Below are positions 24,512 through 31,846 of a stretch of DNA of 64,000 nucleotides, piece by piece. This DNA comes from JANQIO01 sp043513815 (GTDB lineage: Bacteria > Pseudomonadota > Gammaproteobacteria > Pseudomonadales > Halieaceae). How positions within the stretch are numbered: the stretch's first letter is position 1; every line of letters starts with the position of its first letter. The stretch covers positions 1,178,001 through 1,242,000 of the forward strand of contig CP121313.1 of the NCBI GenBank assembly GCA_043513815.1, written 5' to 3'. The notes under the pieces are model-generated. The model searched no databases. It was not told the origin of the DNA and worked only from the letters and a program-made list of their open reading frames with translations. The position numbers and the translations under genes are program-made.

Positions 24512-25756
24512 ATGAGCCACGTTCTCAATCAGCGCCGCTGGCAGTTGGCGCTGGTGTTGATGGTGACGTTTTTCGTGGGCTTCCTGGACCGCATCAATAT
24601 CACCTTTGCACTGCCGCTGATGGCGGTGGAATACGGCTGGAGCGCGGCACAGACGCAAACCTATGGCTCGCTGCTGATGGGTCTGTTCTATGGCGCTTAC
24701 GGGCTGGCCAATATTCTGCTATCACCGATTGCGGCGCGCTTTGGCCCTCGCCGCAGCCTGCTGGTGATCGTTTGCCTGTGGTCGGTATTCACTGCGATGG
24801 GCGCCTGGGTCAGCCAGTGGGTCATGCTGCTGCTGGCCAGTCGTGTGCTGTTGGGGTTCAGCGAAGGTGTTCACGTGCCGATGATGACTACCCTGACCAA
24901 GACCTGGTTTCCTCTGGAAGAGCGGGCCCGGGCCAATAGCATCATCGTGGCGGGTATTTTCCTGGCCGTACTGCTGGCGCCCATGTTACTGGTGCCGCTG
25001 ATGGGCCAATTTGGCTGGCGCGCCGGCTTCCTGCTGCTGGCTGCGGCCGGCGCCCTGGTGAGCCTGCCGCTGGTCTACCTTTTTGTGCATGACTCGCCGC
25101 AACAGCACCCGGATGTCAGCGCAGAGGAAGCCCGATTGGTGGCGGCCGCCCGCGAACGGGAAGCGGCGGAGGAGGTGAGCGGTCAATTGCTGCGCAGCCT
25201 GTTTACCACGCCGCGCTTTCTGTTGTTCTTCCTGATCGGTATCTGTAACAACCTGATGTCGATTGGCGTTACCAGCTGGCTGCCGACCTACTTTACCGGC
25301 AAGCGCGGCATTCCCTACGAAGAGATCACCTGGCTGGTGACCGCGCCATATGCGTTCTCTCTGGTGGGTGTGGCGCTCTGGTCGACGCTGGGCGACCGTT
25401 TCAATATTCGCGCCCTGCTGGCGGGTCTGGGTTTCGGCAGTGCCGGGGTCGTCATATACGTCGCGCTGAATACCGACAGCCTGCCGGTGGTGATTACCTG
25501 CATGACGGCGGCGGTATTCCTGTTTTCGGCGTTTACCGCCAGCGAATTTGCGCTGGTGCAGCGCATCCTGCCTATGGACCAGTTTGCGCCTGCAATGGGT
25601 TTCTACAACGGGATGACGGCACTTATTGGTGGCGGCCTGGGGCCGGCGCTGATGTCACCGCTGATCGGCGACGGGGAAGGTACCTGGATCATCACCGCCA
25701 TTGCCCTGCTGACCGCAGGGCTGTTGCTGGTGTACTACCGCATGGTCCGCTACTAG
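24512..25756 (+). CDS. MFS transporter (anion:cation symporter-type)
   Basis: 414 residues, twelve predicted membrane helices in two six-helix halves. The family loop GARFGPRRS equivalent appears as AARFGPRRSLLV between helices 2 and 3, and a second LGDRFNIR in the other half; LDRINITFALPLM in helix 1 recalls the ACS branch that carries organic acids and amino-acid-like anions. It starts 13 bases after the lyase reading frame, and the two are probably cotranscribed, so it is a candidate exporter or importer for the lyase pathway. Direction and substrate are not determinable. Confidence 0.9.
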   Translation: MSHVLNQRRWQLALVLMVTFFVGFLDRINITFALPLMAVEYGWSAAQTQTYGSLLMGLFYGAYGLANILLSPIAARFGPRRSLLVIVCLWSVFTAMGAWVSQWVMLLLASRVLLGFSEGVHVPMMTTLTKTWFPLEERARANSIIVAGIFLAVLLAPMLLVPLMGQFGWRAGFLLLAAAGALVSLPLVYLFVHDSPQQHPDVSAEEARLVAAAREREAAEEVSGQLLRSLFTTPRFLLFFLIGICNNLMSIGVTSWLPTYFTGKRGIPYEEITWLVTAPYAFSLVGVALWSTLGDRFNIRALLAGLGFGSAGVVIYVALNTDSLPVVITCMTAAVFLFSAFTASEFALVQRILPMDQFAPAMGFYNGMTALIGGGLGPALMSPLIGDGEGTWIITAIALLTAGLLLVYYRMVRY

Positions 25757-25836
25757 GCGGCCCATTGATCTGAGCCGGGTGTTTGCCGGCTGCCCCGGCC
25801 TATAATTCAGTCTGTTTCTGTCTATGGAGCAGATCT

Positions 25837-27087
25837 GTGGAAGCCCCTGACACTCACATGTTGCTGATCCAGATCGCCGCGGTCTTGCTGGCCTCGCGGG
25901 TGTTTGCCGAGGCGGCACAGAAGCTGGGTGCGCCACCCCTGATCGGCGAGCTGGCCGCCGGTATCATTCTCGGCCCGAGCCTGCTGGGCTGGGTGTCCCC
26001 CAACGAGGTGCTCAAGTTCCTGGCAGAGATCGGCATTATCCTGTTGCTGTTCGAGGTGGGACTGGACACCGACATGGAGCGTCTCAAGCAGGCCGGCCCC
26101 CGGGCGGTGGTGGTGGCGATCGCGGGTTTTGTGCTGCCGTTCTCCCTGGGCACGGTAGCTTCGTATTATCTCTTTGATTTATCGCTCATGGTGTCCCTGT
26201 TTATAGGTGGGACGCTGACGGCTACCAGTATCGGCATCACCATTCGCGTGCTCTCGGACCTGGGCAGGCACAAGGAATACGAGGGCCAGATTGTGCTGGG
26301 CGCGGCGGTGATCGACGACCTGCTGGGCGTATTCCTGCTGGCGGTGTTGTACGAGTTCACGACCAGCGGCAGCATCAGCCTGTTGAACACCGGCAATATC
26401 GTGCTGTATGTGGCGTTGTTTTTCATTGTCGCACCGGTACTCGCCAAGGCCCTGTCCCCCTTGATCCAGCGCTATCACGATGCCAGTCGGCTGCCAGGTA
26501 TTATCCCCGTTGTGCTGGTGTCCATGGTGCTGCTGTTTGCCGCGCTGGCCCAGAACCTGGGTGCACCCCACCTGCTCGGGGGCTTTGTGGCGGGCATCGC
26601 TTTGTCCCGGCGTTTCTTCCTGCCATTTGGCGCGGCACTAAGAGTCGATGCCGAATTTTCTCGCAAGATTCAGGTGGAGATGCAACCCATTATCCATCTT
26701 TTTACACCCATCTTCTTTGTGATGGTTGGGTTGTCCATGGACCTGCGCGCCATTGACTGGACCAGCCCGTTCATCTGGGTATTTTCCATCTTCATGACGG
26801 TATTGGCGATTCTCGGCAAGCTGGCAGGACCCTGGTTAATCAAGGAATCGGTGCCCATGCGAATTGCTATCGGTATGGCCATGGTGCCGCGGGGGGAGGT
26901 GGGGCTGATCTTCGCAGAGCTGGGACGTGTGACTGGCGTATTCGATCCTGCCGTATACGCCGGGGTCGTGCTGGTGATTGTTTACACCACCCTGGCTTCA
27001 CCGTTCTGGATTAAACGCTATTATGCGCGCTTCGGTGGCCATCTACCCATGCGCGACTCGCCAACGGCTGCCCGCGTGCCCCGCTAG
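25837..27087 (+). CDS. Kef-type cation:proton antiporter, membrane domain only
   Basis: 416 residues, twelve or so hydrophobic helices of the CPA2 Na+/H+ exchanger domain (PPLIGELAAGIILGPSLLG near 25-43, AAVIDDLLGVFLLAV with the paired aspartates at about 150-165). The C-terminal TrkA-N domain of KefB/KefC is absent, so this is the short form. The GTG start is chosen because GGAG lies seven bases before it; the earlier TTG has none. TATAAT at 25801-25806 could be a -10 box but no good -35 lies 17 bases upstream. It ends in a four-base CTAG shared with the stop of the convergent crotonase gene. Confidence 0.88.
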   Translation: MEAPDTHMLLIQIAAVLLASRVFAEAAQKLGAPPLIGELAAGIILGPSLLGWVSPNEVLKFLAEIGIILLLFEVGLDTDMERLKQAGPRAVVVAIAGFVLPFSLGTVASYYLFDLSLMVSLFIGGTLTATSIGITIRVLSDLGRHKEYEGQIVLGAAVIDDLLGVFLLAVLYEFTTSGSISLLNTGNIVLYVALFFIVAPVLAKALSPLIQRYHDASRLPGIIPVVLVSMVLLFAALAQNLGAPHLLGGFVAGIALSRRFFLPFGAALRVDAEFSRKIQVEMQPIIHLFTPIFFVMVGLSMDLRAIDWTSPFIWVFSIFMTVLAILGKLAGPWLIKESVPMRIAIGMAMVPRGEVGLIFAELGRVTGVFDPAVYAGVVLVIVYTTLASPFWIKRYYARFGGHLPMRDSPTAARVPR

Positions 27088-27923
27088 CGGCCCTTGAAAA
27101 CCGGGTCACGCTTCTCGATGCGAGCCGTCAGCCCCTCCGCGAAATCCTCGGACTTCATCAACTGATTGAGCGCCTCGTTCTCGAGATCCATGGCGCGGGC
27201 AAGATCATCGACTTTCTGGGCGTGGACGACACGCTTCATGGCGCGGATCGAAGCGCCGGCACCGCGGGGTGGGATGAGCTTCAGGGTTTGCTCGCGCGTG
27301 TAGGTCAACAGTTCGTCGTGAGGCAGCACCTTGTTGGCAAAGCCCAGCTCCAGCAGTGCCTGGGCGCCGAGCTTCTCGGGGAAGAACAACAGCTCCTTGG
27401 CCTTCTGCAGTCCCAGCAGGCGGGGTAGCGTATGGGTAGAGCCCAGCTCGGCGGCAATGCCCAGGCTGGCGAAAGGCAGTTTTCCCCAGGCGTGTTCCGA
27501 CACATAGACCTGATCAGCCACCGCTAACGGCAGGGTAAGACCGCCGCCAATCGCCAGCCCGTTAACGGCCGCCATCACCGGCTTGTCGCAGCCAAAAAAT
27601 TCCAGCACCGTGCCCTTCATGGCGATATCGTTGAAGTCGATCTGCTCGAGAATTTCCGCCGGCAGGTTTTCGTAGATATCCGGCACAAAGTAGCCGCCGC
27701 TGGAGAAAGCCTGGCGCTCCGGGCCGCTGTCCGGGTCAGGCGCGCCGGTGATAATCATGGCGTGGGCGCTGTCGTCTTCCTTTAAATGGCGTGCCGCCCA
27801 CTTCAGCTCCAGCGCGGTCAAGCCGCTGATCGCGTTCTTGCGTTGCGGGGTGTTTAGCGTAACGGTGACAATGCCTTCATTGTCGAGATCGTAGGTGATA
27901 TCGGAAAAATCGGTGGTCTGCAC
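27084..27923 (-). CDS. Enoyl-CoA hydratase/isomerase (crotonase) family protein
   Basis: 279 residues, starting at the GTG with GGAGA five bases upstream (MQTTDFSDITYDL); the longer TTG reading has no ribosome site. Crotonase-fold landmarks: TLNTPQRKNAI near residue 28, GG-Y-F (oxyanion loop) in AFSSGGYFVPD, and KPVMAAVNGLAIGGGLTL with A-x-N-G-x-A-x-G-G-G; the second acid-base residue region reads FASLGIAAELGST, so a glutamate is present at AAELG. A hydratase, isomerase or dehydration role in acyl-CoA breakdown is likely; the exact reaction cannot be read. Confidence 0.88.
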   Translation of the reverse strand: MQTTDFSDITYDLDNEGIVTVTLNTPQRKNAISGLTALELKWAARHLKEDDSAHAMIITGAPDPDSGPERQAFSSGGYFVPDIYENLPAEILEQIDFNDIAMKGTVLEFFGCDKPVMAAVNGLAIGGGLTLPLAVADQVYVSEHAWGKLPFASLGIAAELGSTHTLPRLLGLQKAKELLFFPEKLGAQALLELGFANKVLPHDELLTYTREQTLKLIPPRGAGASIRAMKRVVHAQKVDDLARAMDLENEALNQLMKSEDFAEGLTARIEKRDPVFKGR

Positions 27924-28042
27924 AGGTGTCTCCAGCAGGAATCTGGGAGCCGCTATTCTGGAGCCGGCACCGCTACTTGGCAACGGCTACAGATTCTTTC
28001 CAAACCGTGCGCGCCGGCCGTTCGGTCGTGTGGCCGTTTTGC

Positions 28043-28735
28043 TCACGCGTTGCTGACGAGTTCGACCTGGCGGTCGACGTCGACCAGATGGCCGGTCTTG
28101 AGCCAGATGCGTGCACCGCGGTCTCCGGCGCTGGCCTGGATGCGGCCTCCTGCGGGCACCCGCAGCCAGCTGAACTGGTTGAGCTCATCGTGTTGCTCGG
28201 TAAGCGACCCTTCCAGCACCAACAGTTCGGCACCGCCTGGAACCACGAGGTCCAGTTTCGCGCCCGGCTCCCAGTCCTGCATCGAGACATTCTCCAGCTC
28301 GTCCTGATACAGCGGGGTCACCGAAATACCCGGCAGATCCCGGTGCGGCACCGCCGGCATGTGGTCGGTGCGCAGGCGCACATGGGTGACGTCTTGCGGG
28401 TCAAACTGCCAGAGTTTGACGAAGATGACGCAGCCCGGCTCCGAGCCGGGGGTGTGGCTGGACTGGGGTGGATTGCGGATATAGGAACCCGCCGGCGCAT
28501 CGCCGTGTTCATCCTGGAATACGCCCTCCAGCACCAAAAACTCCTCGCCGCCGGTATGCACATGGGGCGAGAAGTGACTGCCCGGGGCATAGCGCACGAT
28601 GGATGTAGCGCGTGCTACCTCTTCACCCACACGGTCCAGCGGTCGGCGATCCACTCCGGCCATGGGCGAAGCCAGCCATTCCAGCTCCGTGCTGTGCACC
28701 ACCACTCGCTGATCGAAATCTGCATTGATCTTCAT
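28043..28735 (-). CDS. Double-cupin protein, ChrR-like
   Basis: 230 residues from the ATG at 28735 (MKINADFDQRV; AGGA upstream); longer readings add an odd basic stretch. Two cupin barrels: the first with HFSPHVHTGGEEFLVLEG (histidine pair and glutamate for metal), the second with GAELLVLEGSLTEQHDE. Similar proteins regulate anti-sigma factors (ChrR C-terminal type) or act as small-molecule dioxygenases. No sigma factor gene is adjacent. The second barrel has lost its full metal-ligand set, as far as I can see. Divergent from the signal-peptide methyltransferase at 28926. Confidence 0.78.
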   Translation of the reverse strand: MKINADFDQRVVVHSTELEWLASPMAGVDRRPLDRVGEEVARATSIVRYAPGSHFSPHVHTGGEEFLVLEGVFQDEHGDAPAGSYIRNPPQSSHTPGSEPGCVIFVKLWQFDPQDVTHVRLRTDHMPAVPHRDLPGISVTPLYQDELENVSMQDWEPGAKLDLVVPGGAELLVLEGSLTEQHDELNQFSWLRVPAGGRIQASAGDRGARIWLKTGHLVDVDRQVELVSNA

Positions 28736-28925
28736 GTCTTGTTTCCTGCCCGGTCCTTTTTCTGGGTAGATTGCCTTCGGCCGCTTGGACATTTTACGCG
28801 ATGCGGCTTGTGGGGGCTGAGCCCAGACCCGGGCGCAGTGTATCGTTTCAGGCCTGCATCTTGCCGAAATGCCCTATGCTGTATAGCAATCCGCCCAGTA
28901 GACTGGGCAAAAACAGGAGAGTTCC

Positions 28926-29669
28926 ATGAAATTTTCCCTACCGGTGCTGGCAGCCATCGTCGCTTGCAGTGCGCTACAGTCTTTCGCCGGCACTGTTGAA
29001 CAGGCCATCAATAGCCCAGGACGGTTGCCCGCCGATATCGAGCGCGATACCCGCAGCCGTCCCGACGTGGTCATCCCGCTGCTGGAACTGGAAGAAGGGG
29101 ATCGGGTAGCGGATGTGTTTGGCGGCAGCGGCTACTACAGCGAACTGCTGGCCGGCGTGGTGGGCGAGAGCGGGGAAGTGATCCTGCAAAACAATGACGC
29201 CTATGCGCAGTTTGTTGGCAAAGCTTTGGCAGCGCGTTTTGATGGGCGCGACCCCGGCAATATCACGCGCCTGACCAGCGAAGCCGATGACCTGAAGCTG
29301 GGCACCGGCCTGGATGCGGCACTGATCATCATGTCCTACCACGACCTGTTCTACGATGACGCCGAGAACGGCTGGCCGCAAATCGATGACGTCGATTTCA
29401 TCGCTCAGATTCGCGCAGCGCTCAAGCCGGGCGGGCGCTTTCTGATTGTCGACCACGCCGCCCCGGCAGGCACGGCGGCGGCCGCCACCAAAAGCCTGCA
29501 CCGCATCGATGAAGCCTACGCAATCAAGCGTCTCAGCAGTCAGGGCTTCAGGTTGGTGGGATTCAGCGAGGCGTTGCGAAATCCTGGGGATAATCACAGC
29601 ACGCTGGTGTTTGACGCGTCCATTCGGGGCAAGACGGATCGTTTTGTGCTGGTATTTGAGAAGAACTGA
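28926..29669 (+). CDS. Exported class I SAM-dependent methyltransferase-like protein
   Basis: 247 residues with a clear signal peptide (MKFSLPVLAAIVACSALQSFAG). The mature part has a Rossmann methyltransferase layout: motif I in DRVADVFGGSGYYSELLAG, an acidic AALIIMSYHDLF segment, and GGRFLIVDHAAP of motif V/VI. This exported subgroup of predicted methyltransferases (COG4798-like) is known in gammaproteobacteria but SAM in the periplasm is unexplained, so the catalytic role is in doubt; cofactor-free function is possible. An AGGAG ribosome site precedes the ATG. Confidence 0.82.
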   Translation: MKFSLPVLAAIVACSALQSFAGTVEQAINSPGRLPADIERDTRSRPDVVIPLLELEEGDRVADVFGGSGYYSELLAGVVGESGEVILQNNDAYAQFVGKALAARFDGRDPGNITRLTSEADDLKLGTGLDAALIIMSYHDLFYDDAENGWPQIDDVDFIAQIRAALKPGGRFLIVDHAAPAGTAAAATKSLHRIDEAYAIKRLSSQGFRLVGFSEALRNPGDNHSTLVFDASIRGKTDRFVLVFEKN

Positions 29670-29689
29670 TTACTGTGCCTGGTAAAAGT

Positions 29690-31846
29690 CTAGAGACGCG
29701 CTACCAGCAGCGGCTCCCAGCCCAGTTTCTGTCGCTCTGCGTTGACGTGGGCAAGCACCGCCTCGCGTATCTCTGCTATTTCCGGGTTATCTGCCAGCGG
29801 CAGCAGCATGGGCGACTCAAAGTCGACCCAGCTGAGATAGTAGTTTGACCAGCCTTCCTTGAGGGCGCCTATCACGGCCTCCTCGTTCCCTATAACGGCG
29901 TTGGCTTCTGCCTCATAGCGGCTGAGCGCTCCAGGCGGCTCGCCGTTACGCTTGGCAAGCGCAACGAAATCCAGCGCGCGCTCAGCCAGCTCCCTGCCTT
30001 CCTCTTCGCGGCCCAGCTTCATCAGGGTCAGGGCGTACATGCTGGCGAAGTCTATGGGTGCGAATGAGCTTCCGGCGCCTCCGTAGATGGGCTGACTCGG
30101 ATCGAAGGAGCGCTGCAGGGAATGCAGGGCCTGGGCATTTTCTCCCTGCAAAAGATGTAGCCAGGCCATGGTGTAAGTGTACCAGTCGTCCTGTTCCTCC
30201 GGCGGGATCTCGGAAAGATATTCCTGGCCTCGCGACGGGTCACGCAGCGCCTTTTGCGCCAGTCTTATGTGTTGCGGTATGGCGGCGGCTTCTGCGCCGC
30301 TATCCCCCAATACGTAAAAGCTGAACAGGCCGATAACCGTGCTGCTGCGAGTTATCCCGCCGCGCTCCGATACCGTCAAAGCCTGTTCCATGCTCTCGCG
30401 CATGTTGGCCCAATTGCCGTTGTCCAGTTCGATAAAGGCGTCGACCATATAGGCTGCGGCCGTTCCGGGCGTCATCATTTCTCGGGCTTTGGCGTCGTTG
30501 CCGGCCCGGGCCACCTCATTGGCCATATTGTTGCGGATGGCCGGATGCAGTGGGTCTATTGCGAAAGCCTGCTCCAGTATGCGTATGGATTCGTTGTAGT
30601 CGCCCTTGCCGCCGACCACGGTGTGCAACCAGCTGTAGACAATGCCTTCGCTGGGGTTGCCCGCGATTGCCCGGCGGAAGCTCCGTTCGGCGCCATCGTA
30701 ATCGAGCTGGTCTGTCAGCAGCAGGCCCTGGGTAGCGTGTGCTTCCGGCAGGTCCGGATCCAGTGCGAAAGCGCGGTCCAGCAGTGCCTGGGCCTCGCGG
30801 TTGGCGATCTTGATTGGTACGTCGCCGTAGCCACGTGTGGAGAGCAAGTGTGTCGCCAGGGCTTGTCCGGCGTAGGCCTCGGCATATCCCGGGTCACTGT
30901 CCAGCGCCCGCTGGTACTGGCGGATGGCCAGCTTGAGCGCGGTTTCGTTGCGCAGCCGCAGGTTGTGCTTGGCCAGCAGATAAAAGTTATAGGCCTCTAC
31001 GTTGGCGGGCTTTGCGGCCTGAGTTGGCGCCACGGCCGCTAGCTGTTCATCCGTCAGATGAACCATCAGGGCGTCGACAATAGCCCGGGAGATTTCGTCC
31101 TGGATGGTGAAGATATCGGTCAGCTCCCGGTCGTAGGTTTCCGACCAGAGATGGTAGCCGTCTTCCACGTTGATGAGCTGGGCGGTAATGCGCAACCGGT
31201 TGCCGGACTTGCGCACGGAGCCCTCCAGCACTGTGTCGACATTCAATTCACGCCCGATGTCGGTAATGTCTGCGTTCTGGCCCTTGAACGCGAAAGACGA
31301 GGTGCGCGCTGCTACCCGCAGTTCCTGAATCTTGGCCAGTCCGTTGAGCAGCTCTTCGGAAATGCCGTCGGAGAAATACTCCTGGTCCGGGTCCTTGCTC
31401 ATGTTCACGAAAGGCAGCACGGCGATAGAGCTGCCGCTGCCGGTGTCGCGCTTGCTGGCTGTCGCCTGCTGGGCTGCGCCTGCATCCGTTGTTAGCGATG
31501 AGCTGTAAAAACGTTCGCCCAACAACAGCACAATGGCCACGGCCATCATGGTTATGATGGTGCGATTGAGCGACTTGCCGGTCTCGTCGGTAATGGATTC
31601 CTCGGGGGCGACCTTTTCTGTCAGGCGCAGGCCCTCGGGCGTCATTTCAAAGGCCCAGGCGAATATCAGTGCAAAGGGGAAGCCCAGCAGTCCGAGATAA
31701 AGCGCCAGTGACACGGTCCAGTCCGGTAGCTGCAACAGTGGCGAGAGGAATTCCGCTACCTGCAATACCACCCAACCCACGACGATATAGGCCAGGGCTA
31801 CCCGGTAGACGTTGCGTCGCTGGAGTTCCTTGAGAAGGCGGTTCAC
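29690..31846 (-). CDS. Membrane TolB-N/TPR protein, paralogue B
   Basis: 718 residues, GTG start overlapping the upstream paralogue's stop by four bases (GTGA). N terminus: two hydrophobic hairpins (about 16-38 and 44-70: VALAYIVVGWVVLQVAE, LALYLGLLGFPFALIFAWAFE), a third helix at about 97-113, then a TolB amino-terminal/FlgO-like domain (IAVLPFVNMSKDPDQEYFSD at about 142-161, DTVLEGSVRKSGN, LINVEDGYHLWSETYD), then TPR-like repeats to the end. Such proteins are often annotated as adenylate-cyclase-associated; no cyclase or DNA-binding domain is present here. Very similar to the next gene; both likely sense or scaffold, role unknown. Confidence 0.85.
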   Translation of the reverse strand: MNRLLKELQRRNVYRVALAYIVVGWVVLQVAEFLSPLLQLPDWTVSLALYLGLLGFPFALIFAWAFEMTPEGLRLTEKVAPEESITDETGKSLNRTIITMMAVAIVLLLGERFYSSSLTTDAGAAQQATASKRDTGSGSSIAVLPFVNMSKDPDQEYFSDGISEELLNGLAKIQELRVAARTSSFAFKGQNADITDIGRELNVDTVLEGSVRKSGNRLRITAQLINVEDGYHLWSETYDRELTDIFTIQDEISRAIVDALMVHLTDEQLAAVAPTQAAKPANVEAYNFYLLAKHNLRLRNETALKLAIRQYQRALDSDPGYAEAYAGQALATHLLSTRGYGDVPIKIANREAQALLDRAFALDPDLPEAHATQGLLLTDQLDYDGAERSFRRAIAGNPSEGIVYSWLHTVVGGKGDYNESIRILEQAFAIDPLHPAIRNNMANEVARAGNDAKAREMMTPGTAAAYMVDAFIELDNGNWANMRESMEQALTVSERGGITRSSTVIGLFSFYVLGDSGAEAAAIPQHIRLAQKALRDPSRGQEYLSEIPPEEQDDWYTYTMAWLHLLQGENAQALHSLQRSFDPSQPIYGGAGSSFAPIDFASMYALTLMKLGREEEGRELAERALDFVALAKRNGEPPGALSRYEAEANAVIGNEEAVIGALKEGWSNYYLSWVDFESPMLLPLADNPEIAEIREAVLAHVNAERQKLGWEPLLVARL

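Noticed and set aside
25801..25806. Sigma-70 promoter for the antiporter gene
   Set aside because: TATAAT is perfect, but no acceptable -35 lies 16-18 bases upstream; kept only as a remark in the gene entry.
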